7,996 nucleotides of DNA from Methanobacteriaceae archaeon (GCA_011620845.1 WOYJ01000121.1:7935-15930); one strand, 5' to 3'. Shown: positions 1 through 6,330, counted from the first letter of the stretch. The notes: generated from the sequence alone by a model not told the origin. Made by a program: numbers and translations.

Positions 1-43
1 AAACTATGGTAGTATTATCTTAAACTATGGTATTATTAATATC
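1..43. repeat. 21-bp imperfect tandem duplication at the TetR stop
   Basis: AAACTATGGTAGTATTA at 1-17 recurs as AAACTATGGTATTATTA at 22-38, one mismatch apart and offset by 21 bp. On the minus strand this encodes NNTIV, a stop, then DNTTIV, so the two copies are in the same frame. The TAA lies at the junction between them. The duplication may have created the stop. The left copy reaches the window edge, so more copies could lie outside. Confidence 0.6.
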
Positions 44-510
44 TGATCTTATTACACCCTGAGCTATACCTTCATTGATTACATCCTTAATAAAATCAAA
101 CATATTAGTGAAGAACTCTGTATAAATTTCACTTATCATATCATATTTCTGAACACATTCTATCAATAGTAGGTGCAGTGTTCTATAATCTATTTTTTCA
201 GGACCTCCCACAAGCTGAGTAGTTTCATTGATCACAGAATCATCACCGATAATTGATAGTATTGCAACTTTTAGTTTCTCTTTGGGCGTCCCTTCAAAAT
301 TTTTAATCTGTTCCATAGTTAAATAGAAATAGTTAAATAAGTATTTTTTTATTACCTCGACCATTAACGTGTCTTTACTCTCAAAATGGTGATAGAATCC
401 GCCGGTAGTGATGTTTGATTCTCTTTTAACTTCATTTATGGAAACATTATCAAATCCTTTTTAAGTAAAAGTTTAAAAGCTGTTTCCATGATCCTTGATT
501 TTGTATCCAT
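1..510 (-). pseudogene. TetR-family transcriptional regulator, frameshifted and stop-interrupted
   Basis: Reading leftward from ATG 508-510, the protein begins MDTKSRIMETAFKLLLKK and then goes out of frame, ending at a stop at 436-438. Moving one frame over gives GFDNVSINEVKRESNITTGG and then FYHHFESKDTLMVEVIKKY, a textbook TetR helix-turn-helix. One base is therefore missing near 455-462, where AAAAAGG stands for an expected AAAAAGGG. The second frame runs to a TAA at 20-22, giving about 163 residues if the frame is restored. TetR proteins usually have 180-200. Codons after the TAA stay open to the window edge (DNTTIV), so the original gene probably continues past position 1. An archaeal ribosome site, GGGTGA, lies just upstream of the ATG (about 513-518). 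The product would be a one-component repressor of a nearby or own promoter. As read it makes no intact DNA-binding domain, unless the indel is a sequencing error. Confidence 0.8.
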
Positions 511-551
511 AATTCACCCTTCCCTTAATTTTATTTTATCTCTGTAATAAA

Positions 552-569
552 CTAAATTTAATATTAAAA
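552..569 (-). promoter_or_regulatory. Candidate TATA element for the TetR gene
   Basis: Read on the minus strand, this AT-only stretch contains TTTAATATTAAATTT. It lies about 42-60 bp upstream of the TetR ATG at 510. An archaeal TATA box sets initiation roughly 25 bp downstream, which would leave a short leader carrying the GGGTGA ribosome site. The surroundings are very AT-rich, so the exact box is uncertain. Confidence 0.35.
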
Positions 570-576
570 TCAAATG

Positions 577-591
577 TTTAGGTAATCTAAA
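577..591. promoter_or_regulatory. 15-bp near-palindrome, candidate operator
   Basis: TTTAGGTAATCTAAA is symmetric about position 584 with six of seven base pairs matching. It lies in the divergent intergenic region beside a TetR gene, where such regulators commonly bind. A separate perfect 8-bp palindrome, GTGATCAC, follows at 595-602. Short palindromes are common by chance in AT-rich DNA, so the operator role is inference. Confidence 0.3.
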
Positions 592-640
592 AGAGTGATC
601 ACACCAGAGACCCTATAACCTCATTTAACCGTGACATTCT

Positions 641-671
641 TTTAAATATTTTGATGTTGTGCTATAAATTA
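641..671 (+). promoter_or_regulatory. Candidate archaeal TATA boxes for the membrane-protein operon
   Basis: Two TATA-like elements face the rightward genes: TTTAAATATT at 641-650 and TATAAATTA at 663-671. Initiation about 25 bp downstream of the second would fall near 690-695, leaving a leader that includes the GGAGGT at 739-744. No clear BRE element is visible upstream of either, so the choice between them is open. Confidence 0.35.
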
Positions 672-738
672 AATGTGGAATTAATGTAAGTATGGGATAG
701 TTCTCACCATAAATTTGTTCTAAAAATAATCCAATGTT

Positions 739-744
739 GGAGGT
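739..744 (+). promoter_or_regulatory. Perfect Shine-Dalgarno GGAGGT lacking a canonical start nearby
   Basis: GGAGGT matches the archaeal anti-Shine-Dalgarno fully, yet no ATG, GTG or TTG lies 4-12 nt downstream in the frame of the following gene. In that frame the codon at the ideal distance (754-756, 9-nt spacer) is ATC. The first usable start is TTG 775, 30 nt away. Either a non-AUG start, a mutated ATG, or reinitiation is implied. Confidence 0.6.
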
Positions 745-774
745 AGAGTTAGTATCACCACTAAAATAGACTCC

Positions 775-2379
775 TTGAACACACAAAAGGGTTGGAAAAC
801 CTTTTTACTCGTAATTCCTGCTGTAATGGCATTTTTAATAGTGTTGATCCCCACTTTGAAATTTCAGTGGCCATTGAGCTGGGATATCTATTACCATGTC
901 CATCTGGCAGAGTTCTATCTGGAATATGGATTCACTTACTTTGATCCCTTAACAGTCGCACCATTGGGAAGACCCATAGCCTATCCACCTGTTTTCCACT
1001 TCCTCCTGGCTGGACTTTCCTATGTTTCGGGTACAGACCCGTTTCAGGTGGCCAGATACTTGCAGCCGGTACTGGCCATGGCCCTGGTTCTGTCCATCAC
1101 CTACGTTACCTACCGTTTATTCGGGTTTATTTCAGGAATATCGGCTGGTATACTCACCATATTTAGTCTTATAACCATTAATCGGGGATTTTTTGCATCC
1201 CCCTGTACTTTAAGCCTTATATTAATGCCACTGGTTTTATACGGATATTACCGGGCCAATGAGGATGGTAACTTTAAATTACTCCTGGTTTCAGCTGTAC
1301 TGTGTGGGGTGGGGTTTTTAACCCATAGTTTGACGGCATTCATGGTACTTGTAGTAGTGTTCGCCTTCACAGCAGTTATGAAGCTCTTGAAGAGAAGCTT
1401 TAACCCTAAATATCTGGCTATTTTCCTTACCATCACCGCAGTTATGGCTTTACTCTGGTGGGGGCCGCTTTATATTCTATACCATCCCCAGTTCAACATT
1501 TTCCCAGGATACCCACTCCCCATATCCGAATATTACATCCGATACCTGGGGATTATTCCTACTTTACTTGCCACTCTTGGGGGTTTATCCCTGCTCAGGA
1601 AGGGTGAAAATAAGGACATTTTCATCCTGGTCTGGTCACTTTCTACGTTAATCTTAAGCCGGGCATATCTCATTGGTGTAGATTTAATCCCCATCCGCGT
1701 ACTGGAAGTAGCCTCCTATCCCCTTATTATCATGGGGGGGTATGGGCTGGCAGTCACTTTAGATGTGTTAGAAAAGATATTGAATAAAAACAATCAATAT
1801 AAAACTCATCAGAAAATCAACTCCTCTAAAAACCCCTTTAAGAACCTTAAAAAACATATAAAATTAACGGTGCTAATCCTTCTAAGCGCCTTCACCCTGA
1901 TTTCAGGCGCTGTATTTGCCGATGGCTACACACCTAACCTGATAAGTCCAGATGATTTACATTCCGATTATATCTTCCCCGAGAGCGTGCATATACTCTT
2001 TAATCCTCTGGATGACATCTTCAAGTTTCAGGTCATAGCTGACCGGTTTGGGGATCTTACACTCGCCCAGAATAGAGAGGGGGTGGTGGATTGGTTTAAA
2101 TATAATGGGGAGAGGGATAAAACAGTTTATTCTGTAGATTCCTATCTGGATACCATAATAATCTCCACAACAAGGATGAAGGTGATTAAGGGGGGATACA
2201 GTGAAAGTATTCCCTTATCTGTGTTTAAAAGGAATATGGATGATGTTGGCAGTTTAAACCGTGAGCAACTTTTAAAGGATAACATCAAATACCTCCTGCT
2301 TAGAAATGGGATGACTATTCCCCTTTACGCCCAGGAAGTGTATAGGAATGGTAACTATGTCATCTGTGTAGTTGAATAA
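775..2379 (+). CDS. GT-C-fold multi-pass membrane protein, STT3/AglB-like, probable glycosyltransferase
   Basis: This 534-residue membrane protein has about eleven hydrophobic segments: near residues 9-28, 94-113, 115-136, 144-158, 168-184, 186-203, 212-234, 258-275, 281-297, 315-330 and 362-382. A roughly 150-residue domain follows, predicted to lie outside the cell. The first loop carries WDIYYHVHLAE (36-46), then DPLTVAPLGRPIAYPPVFHF (57-76). This closely resembles the first acidic motif and loop of STT3/AglB oligosaccharyltransferases, where DxYYHxR is typical. The R308-V-L-E segment before a hydrophobic stretch also fits that fold. The C-terminal domain starts like AglB (REGVVDWFKYNGERDKTVYS, 434-453) but has no WWDYG motif. 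A lipid-linked-sugar-dependent transferase acting at the outer membrane face is likely, but donor and acceptor are unknown. The start is uncertain: TTG 775 is the first standard codon in frame, although in-frame sequence stays open back to 724. The gene is followed closely by the exported protein at 2405, so the two are probably co-transcribed. Confidence 0.8.
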   Translation: MNTQKGWKTFLLVIPAVMAFLIVLIPTLKFQWPLSWDIYYHVHLAEFYLEYGFTYFDPLTVAPLGRPIAYPPVFHFLLAGLSYVSGTDPFQVARYLQPVLAMALVLSITYVTYRLFGFISGISAGILTIFSLITINRGFFASPCTLSLILMPLVLYGYYRANEDGNFKLLLVSAVLCGVGFLTHSLTAFMVLVVVFAFTAVMKLLKRSFNPKYLAIFLTITAVMALLWWGPLYILYHPQFNIFPGYPLPISEYYIRYLGIIPTLLATLGGLSLLRKGENKDIFILVWSLSTLILSRAYLIGVDLIPIRVLEVASYPLIIMGGYGLAVTLDVLEKILNKNNQYKTHQKINSSKNPFKNLKKHIKLTVLILLSAFTLISGAVFADGYTPNLISPDDLHSDYIFPESVHILFNPLDDIFKFQVIADRFGDLTLAQNREGVVDWFKYNGERDKTVYSVDSYLDTIIISTTRMKVIKGGYSESIPLSVFKRNMDDVGSLNREQLLKDNIKYLLLRNGMTIPLYAQEVYRNGNYVICVVE

Positions 2380-2404
2380 TTCTCGAAAAAATAAAGTGGT
2401 TTTG

Positions 2405-4018
2405 ATGAATAAATCATATAAACTCCTTTGGATATTTGTTTGTCTCTTTATTGGAGTTTTAATTCTTTGTTTCTTAATTAATTCCATCACAAGCACAGAT
2501 GAATCTTTCAACGGATTTTCTGGAGAAGGTAACGATACTGTCATCATCTGTTCTGCAACCGGTGATATGAAGGCCCTGGAGGTGGGTGTTGCATCCTACG
2601 CCGGGAAAGAGGGGATACCCCTTATTTTAACCAGTCAAACCATTCCCTTCCCATTGAATGAATGGTTCTCCCTGTTTAAAGACAGGGCTAACATCAAGAA
2701 GGTAATCCTGATTGGTCCAGTTTCCCCTTGGCAGGTTCTTTCCTTAAAACTGCTTAATTTAAATGTTGAGAGGATCGACGGACCTACTAAGGCAGAAATC
2801 CTCACTGAAATGGCTGAGAAGACTTACAAATCCCAGGACATAGTTATAATCACCGCTTCTGATCCATCGGCTTCACTTTTAGGGGCTTATATGGATGTCC
2901 CTGTTTTTGTGGTGGCTGAAACAGGCAATTACACATCTTCTGATACTCTAGAGCCTGAATATGAAAGTTACATATCAGATAATAATATAAAACGTGTTAT
3001 TGTTGTGGGAACTGTTTCTCAGGGTATAATAGATAATTTGAATTCTAAAGACATCCAGTTAGAGGAAATAGGGGGGGATGACAATTTCCAGACTAGTGTC
3101 CTTGTTTCCGATAGAATCAGTGAGATCCTTGGTCAGAGGAATGTTGAAGTTAAAACTGCTTACGCTGGTTTCTATGGGGAATTACCTTCCATCATACCCC
3201 TGGCAGTACATAATAACTCGATAATCATGACAGACCCTACTATTCACATGGATGAAGCATTAAATTATCTAACAACAGCCGGAATAGATGATGTAATCAT
3301 AACCAGGAACGGTCCGGCTGATTACCTGCAGATGGAAGAGCCGGATTTCGTATCAAGCAGGTTCATAGATAGACTGCATGCGGCGGGAATTGATACTTCC
3401 TCATTAACCAATTTCAGGACCATCAACGAGGCAACCGGTTTATACGAAACTAAGATGATGGCTGCCGAACTTCTTCATGGAACCGGTGATTTGTGGGGCA
3501 ATGAAAATGTCGTTGGTCTTCATGGTGGTAGTCTAGGTTTGAATCCAACTTCAGTCCTTCCCGATCCAGTTAGAACTGGTACTTTTAATTATCCCCCTAT
3601 TCTAGACACAGTTTTAAATAGTGGTAATTGGGGTTCAAGCACAGATTCCCAGCTAACTGTTAAACAAATAGGTTTGAATGAATGGTACTACCAGTGGAAA
3701 GGTATTCATCCATATATATGGCAGAAGATTAATGATGATGACTGGTACTGCTATTCAGGCACCCAATATTCCTGGCACTGGATCCATGCCAATAAAACAG
3801 AGCATGGCATACTCACTGACAGCACCAACGATACCTGGACAGTGGAATATCTAAGTGATAACCAGGTTTATAACCGGGTTTACTGGGTTAAAAAAGGAAA
3901 TATATGGGAAGAAATACACTCTGAAGCATCATTCAACTGGAAAAAAGAATTAAATTCCTGGATATGCCACCAGGATGGAGTTAATGGAAGTTTTACCCTG
4001 TTTCCCGCATTGTGTTGA
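2405..4018 (+). CDS. Membrane-anchored exported protein with cell-wall-binding-repeat-2-like segments and Trp-rich C-terminus
   Basis: From ATG 2405 the protein has 537 residues; the frame is open back to TTG 2372, which overlaps the upstream gene. ATG 2405 is preferred because MNKSYKLLWIF leads straight into a signal or anchor helix (about residues 7-27), although only a weak GGT lies upstream. Residues about 43-300 contain alternating strand-and-helix units with the hallmark of PF04122 (CWB2): VERIDGPTKAEILTEMAEK (121-139) and LEEIGGDDNFQTSVLVSDRI (219-238), plus VIVVGTVSQGIIDNL between them. CWB2 repeats attach proteins to cell-wall polymers in Gram-positive bacteria and also occur in methanogens. 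Residues about 390-537 are a different domain with eleven tryptophans in 93 residues, many tyrosines and three cysteines, and no family I recognise. Six possible N-glycosylation sequons (N-x-S/T) are present. Location: outside the membrane, anchored at the N-terminus. It starts 25 nt after the GT-C gene, so a joint envelope role is likely but not shown. Confidence 0.75.
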   Translation: MNKSYKLLWIFVCLFIGVLILCFLINSITSTDESFNGFSGEGNDTVIICSATGDMKALEVGVASYAGKEGIPLILTSQTIPFPLNEWFSLFKDRANIKKVILIGPVSPWQVLSLKLLNLNVERIDGPTKAEILTEMAEKTYKSQDIVIITASDPSASLLGAYMDVPVFVVAETGNYTSSDTLEPEYESYISDNNIKRVIVVGTVSQGIIDNLNSKDIQLEEIGGDDNFQTSVLVSDRISEILGQRNVEVKTAYAGFYGELPSIIPLAVHNNSIIMTDPTIHMDEALNYLTTAGIDDVIITRNGPADYLQMEEPDFVSSRFIDRLHAAGIDTSSLTNFRTINEATGLYETKMMAAELLHGTGDLWGNENVVGLHGGSLGLNPTSVLPDPVRTGTFNYPPILDTVLNSGNWGSSTDSQLTVKQIGLNEWYYQWKGIHPYIWQKINDDDWYCYSGTQYSWHWIHANKTEHGILTDSTNDTWTVEYLSDNQVYNRVYWVKKGNIWEEIHSEASFNWKKELNSWICHQDGVNGSFTLFPALC

Positions 4019-4024
4019 CTAATT

Positions 4025-4067
4025 AAAAGTTAGCTAAAAGTTAATTAAATTTAGCTAAAAGTTAGCC
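4025..4067. repeat. Four tandem 11-nt repeats at a convergent gene junction
   Basis: AAAAGTTAGCT (4025-4035), AAAAGTTAATT (4036-4046), AAATTTAGCT (4047-4056, one base short) and AAAAGTTAGCC (4057-4067) lie head to tail. They fill nearly all of the 43 bp between the two converging stop codons, and the last copy overlaps the stop of the flavoprotein gene. Each TTAGCTAA junction is self-complementary, so the transcript from either side could fold. No long T-tract is present, so a terminator role is unproven. Confidence 0.6.
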
Positions 4068-4619
4068 AAAGTTTTCTTCAAACACCTTTCTAATTTCATG
4101 GGGAGTTCTTAATATGTAGGTATTGTCCATCTTGGCCAGTTTCTGGGCGTGCTCCACGTCTTCCTTCCGGATGATTAGTTTCAAATCTTTACCGTTCGGG
4201 AGCTTGGTGATGGTGGTTCCTTCTTCTAAATCTGCCGGTAGAATGTAGAGGGGAATATTTGCTTTCTGGCCCATTACGGCGGCGTTGGATATGAGGGTGT
4301 CTCCCATTCTCAAGGCTATCTTGGCCACTGTATTGGAGGTTCCCGGGGCAACTAGCATGAATTCATACTTTCCCAGCTGGATGTTACCAGCTAAAAAGGG
4401 AGAATTAGCATTGATTTCCACCCAAATTTTGTCGAATGCGCTTTCAATTTCATGGGATATTTCATAATATTTTATAACTTGATCCCCTGCTTTAGAGATG
4501 AAAACTTCAATTTCAACCTTATCTTTGAAATCTTCATTTATATCCAGCATCACTTGAACAGTTTCCTCTATCATATCTCCAGCACCGGTTATTCCCCAAG
4601 CCACTTTCCTTTTAGCCAT
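4062..4619 (-). CDS. Archaeoflavoprotein, FMN-binding (AfpA/MJ0208-like)
   Basis: A 185-residue soluble flavoprotein of the HFCD-type fold. The N-terminus RKVAWGITGAGDMIEETVQV (4-23) holds the first strand and the phosphate-binding ITGAG loop. SKAGDQVI (42-49) follows, then APGTSNTVAKIALRMGDTLI (91-110), the conserved FMN-contact segment of this family. This matches the archaeoflavoproteins typified by AF1518 (AfpA) and MJ0208. AF1518 is known as a homodimeric FMN protein that takes electrons from ferredoxin, and relatives reduce dihydromethanopterin. Which reaction applies here cannot be read from the sequence. The start is ATG 4617-4619, because GAGGTG (4627-4632) sits 7 nt upstream; the longer reading from TTG 4634 would place this ribosome site inside the coding region. 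Transcribed divergently from glmM and convergently with the CWB2-like gene. Confidence 0.85.
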   Translation of the reverse strand: MAKRKVAWGITGAGDMIEETVQVMLDINEDFKDKVEIEVFISKAGDQVIKYYEISHEIESAFDKIWVEINANSPFLAGNIQLGKYEFMLVAPGTSNTVAKIALRMGDTLISNAAVMGQKANIPLYILPADLEEGTTITKLPNGKDLKLIIRKEDVEHAQKLAKMDNTYILRTPHEIRKVFEENFG

Positions 4620-4626
4620 AAATTCC

Positions 4627-4632
4627 CACCTC
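4627..4632 (-). promoter_or_regulatory. Shine-Dalgarno site that fixes the flavoprotein start
   Basis: On the minus strand this reads GAGGTG, with a 7-nt gap to ATG 4617-4619. It is a near-perfect archaeal ribosome site and shows that the upstream in-frame TTG at 4632-4634 is not the start, since that TTG overlaps the site itself. Confidence 0.75.
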
Positions 4633-4646
4633 AAATAAAAATTTCT

Positions 4647-4695
4647 TCCAAATAACTTTAAGGGCCCTGAATGCTTAATTGATTAGTTATTTGGA
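4647..4695. promoter_or_regulatory. Perfect 11-bp inverted repeat in the divergent flavoprotein/glmM promoter
   Basis: TCCAAATAACT (4647-4657) and AGTTATTTGGA (4685-4695) are exact reverse complements separated by 27 bp. Inside the spacer lies the 8-bp palindrome AGGGCCCT (4661-4668), the only GC-rich island in this stretch. A candidate minus-strand TATA (AAATTTATAGG, 4702-4712) lies just beyond the right arm. The arms would then flank the flavoprotein transcription start. It could be a binding site for a dimeric regulator or, if transcribed, a hairpin in the flavoprotein leader. Confidence 0.5.
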
Positions 4696-4701
4696 CTTAT
4701 T

Positions 4702-4712
4702 CCTATAAATTT
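4702..4712 (-). promoter_or_regulatory. Candidate TATA box for the archaeoflavoprotein gene
   Basis: The minus strand reads AAATTTATAGG. It lies about 85 bp upstream of the flavoprotein ATG, and initiation 25 bp downstream would leave a leader of about 60 nt. The region is AT-rich, so this is a candidate only. Confidence 0.35.
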
Positions 4713-4721
4713 TTTTCTCGA

Positions 4722-4733
4722 TACATATTTATT
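4722..4733 (+). promoter_or_regulatory. Candidate TATA box for glmM
   Basis: TACATATTTATT resembles the methanogen TATA consensus and lies about 90 bp before the glmM ATG. Initiation near 4755 would leave a leader of about 67 nt. A second AT-rich stretch (4703-4717) is an alternative. Confidence 0.35.
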
Positions 4734-4821
4734 CATGAAAATTAGAATAGAATTAAACGAGTGAACTTACAATTCAAGACATAGCTTTTTTATCCTAAAT
4801 TATTAGTAATGGGGTTATTTT

Positions 4822-6174
4822 ATGGCGAACAAACGATTATTCGGAACATTTGGCGTAAGAAGAAGGGCTAACGAAGTTTTAACACCTGAATTTGCTTCTA
4901 AACTGGCAGCTGCCTATGGTACCCTGGTGAAGGGACAGGTTGCCGTGGGCGGGGACACCAGAACATCCACTCCCATGATTAAGCATGCCGTGATATCTGG
5001 ACTGCTCTCTTCAGGCTGTCACGTTATAGATCTGGGAATTTTACCTACACCATCTGTTCAATATGCAGTTAGAAATTATTATGACGGCGGAGTAATCATC
5101 ACCGCTTCCCACAACCCTCCCCATGACAACGGTATCAAGTTCGTGGACGCCGATGGAATCGGGATCCGCGATGATATGGAAGAGAAGATAGAGAACATGT
5201 TCTTTGATGAAAATCCCGACCGTGTACCATGGGATGAAATCTTTGAGGTAGAAACTTCCGACATAATCGATGAGTACATAGAGAACGTGATAAACCGTGT
5301 GGACGCTGATGCCATTAAGGATGCTGGATTGAAGGTAGTGGTGGATTGTGGAAGTGGAGCGGCCTGTTTCACCACGCCATATCTGCTGAGGAAACTAGGA
5401 TGTCAGGTTACGACCATGAACTGTCAGCCAGATGGATTTTTCCCTGGTAGAAATCCGGAACCCACCGAGGATAACCTGCAGGACCTGATAAATGCCGTGA
5501 AAAATCTGGGGGCTGACCTGGGAATAGCCCATGACGGCGATGCAGACCGGACCATATGTATAGACGAGAATGGGGACTTTGTTTTCGGTGATAAAACCTT
5601 CGCCCTGGTTGAAAAATATATGCTCAAGGAAAATAAGGGAGGCCTTATCGTTACCACTGTGGCCACTTCACAGGCTATCTATGATATAGCCGAGGAATAT
5701 GGCGGCGAAGTTATAGCAACCAGGGTAGGTGATCTACTGGTTGCAAGAGCGCTCAAAGAAAATGATGGTCTCTTTGGTGGGGAAGAAAACGGAGGGCTTA
5801 TATTCCCGGACTTTGTATACGGACGTGATGCTGCCCTTTCCACAGCTAAGATCGTGGAGATAATGGCCAAGGAGAAAAAATCTCTTTCCAAGCTCATAGA
5901 TGAGCTTCCTTCCTACCGGTCAGAGAAAAGAAAGGTGGAATGTCCTGATGAACTTAAAGGGGAAGTAATGGAAAAGATAGCGGAAGTCACCTGTGAATTT
6001 GAAGTGGACACCACCGACGGGGTTAAAATCTTAACCGAGGAAGGCTGGGTTATAATCCGACCATCCGGAACCGAGCCCATATTCAGATGCTTTGCAGAGG
6101 CTAAAACAGAAGAAGATGCCAAGAAAATGGCAGAGTGGGGTATTAAACTGGTTTTAGAGCAGCTGAAATCTTAA
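4822..6174 (+). CDS. glmM: Phosphoglucosamine mutase
   Basis: A full-length 450-residue alpha-D-phosphohexomutase. The N-terminus KRLFGTFGVRR (4-14) is the archaeal form of the family's substrate loop. The catalytic serine is S96 in TASHNP (94-99). The magnesium loop is DGDADR (238-243), the sugar-recognition loop is GGEENGG (319-325), and the phosphate-binding loop is RPSGTEP (413-419) in the fourth domain. All key residues are present. The enzyme converts glucosamine-6-phosphate to glucosamine-1-phosphate in the cytoplasm, feeding UDP-GlcNAc for pseudomurein and surface glycans; related archaeal enzymes can also act on mannose or glucose phosphates. ATG 4822 is preceded by a modest GGGGT site at 4811-4815. 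It stands alone, divergent from the flavoprotein gene, with an insertion sequence starting right behind it. Confidence 0.93.
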   Translation: MANKRLFGTFGVRRRANEVLTPEFASKLAAAYGTLVKGQVAVGGDTRTSTPMIKHAVISGLLSSGCHVIDLGILPTPSVQYAVRNYYDGGVIITASHNPPHDNGIKFVDADGIGIRDDMEEKIENMFFDENPDRVPWDEIFEVETSDIIDEYIENVINRVDADAIKDAGLKVVVDCGSGAACFTTPYLLRKLGCQVTTMNCQPDGFFPGRNPEPTEDNLQDLINAVKNLGADLGIAHDGDADRTICIDENGDFVFGDKTFALVEKYMLKENKGGLIVTTVATSQAIYDIAEEYGGEVIATRVGDLLVARALKENDGLFGGEENGGLIFPDFVYGRDAALSTAKIVEIMAKEKKSLSKLIDELPSYRSEKRKVECPDELKGEVMEKIAEVTCEFEVDTTDGVKILTEEGWVIIRPSGTEPIFRCFAEAKTEEDAKKMAEWGIKLVLEQLKS

Positions 6175-6182
6175 TTTTTTTT
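6175..6182 (+). terminator. Oligo-T tract after glmM
   Basis: Eight consecutive T follow the glmM TAA directly. Archaeal RNA polymerase commonly stops at oligo-T tracts without a hairpin, so this is a likely glmM terminator. It ends 8 bp before the estimated left end of the insertion sequence. Confidence 0.5.
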
Positions 6183-6269
6183 AACTTACAGAGGCTGAGT
6201 CATTATTATATTATGTTTTTCTTGTTTTTTATTATTCTATTTTTTTTTGTTTATGTTTTGAGGGTTAAT

Positions 6270-6277
6270 TTTATATT
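6270..6277 (+). promoter_or_regulatory. Candidate TATA box for the transposase
   Basis: TTTATATT lies about 55 bp upstream of ATG 6331, close to the methanogen TATA consensus. Initiation near 6300 would give a leader of about 30 nt containing the GGAGGT ribosome site at 6318-6323. Confidence 0.4.
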
Positions 6278-6317
6278 GGTGATTGTTCCATTATTATTTA
6301 GCAGTTTGTGTTTGTTT

Positions 6318-6323
6318 GGAGGT
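6318..6323 (+). promoter_or_regulatory. Shine-Dalgarno site that fixes the transposase start
   Basis: GGAGGT lies 7 nt before ATG 6331. It shows that the transposase begins at 6331 and that the in-frame TTG at 6386, which lacks a ribosome site, is not the natural start. Confidence 0.7.
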
Positions 6324-6330
6324 ATTTTTT

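Noticed and set aside
734..769. Possible 11-residue leader peptide MLEVELVSPLK
   Set aside because: It lacks its own ribosome site; GGAGGT lies inside it rather than before it. Kept only as one explanation for the missing start codon.
1734..1740. G7 run in the GT-C gene as a phase-variation site (also G7 at 3071-3077)
   Set aside because: Both runs are in frame within intact genes and encode conserved-looking Gly pairs. Nothing in the sequence shows variation.
2372..2404. Longer start (TTG 2372) for the CWB2-like protein
   Set aside because: It has no ribosome site and would put a charged, unneeded extension before the signal segment. ATG 2405 fits the hydrophobic anchor better.
4025..4067. 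CRISPR-like repeats
   Set aside because: The units are 10-11 nt, directly adjacent with no spacers, and degenerate.
4620..4634. Longer start (TTG 4634) for the archaeoflavoprotein
   Set aside because: The extra codons contain the GAGGTG ribosome site of ATG 4619.
5079..6122. Four open frames of 69-98 residues on the minus strand within glmM
   Set aside because: They are Ser/Pro-rich antisense shadows of a well-conserved gene, with no ribosome sites or recognisable domains.
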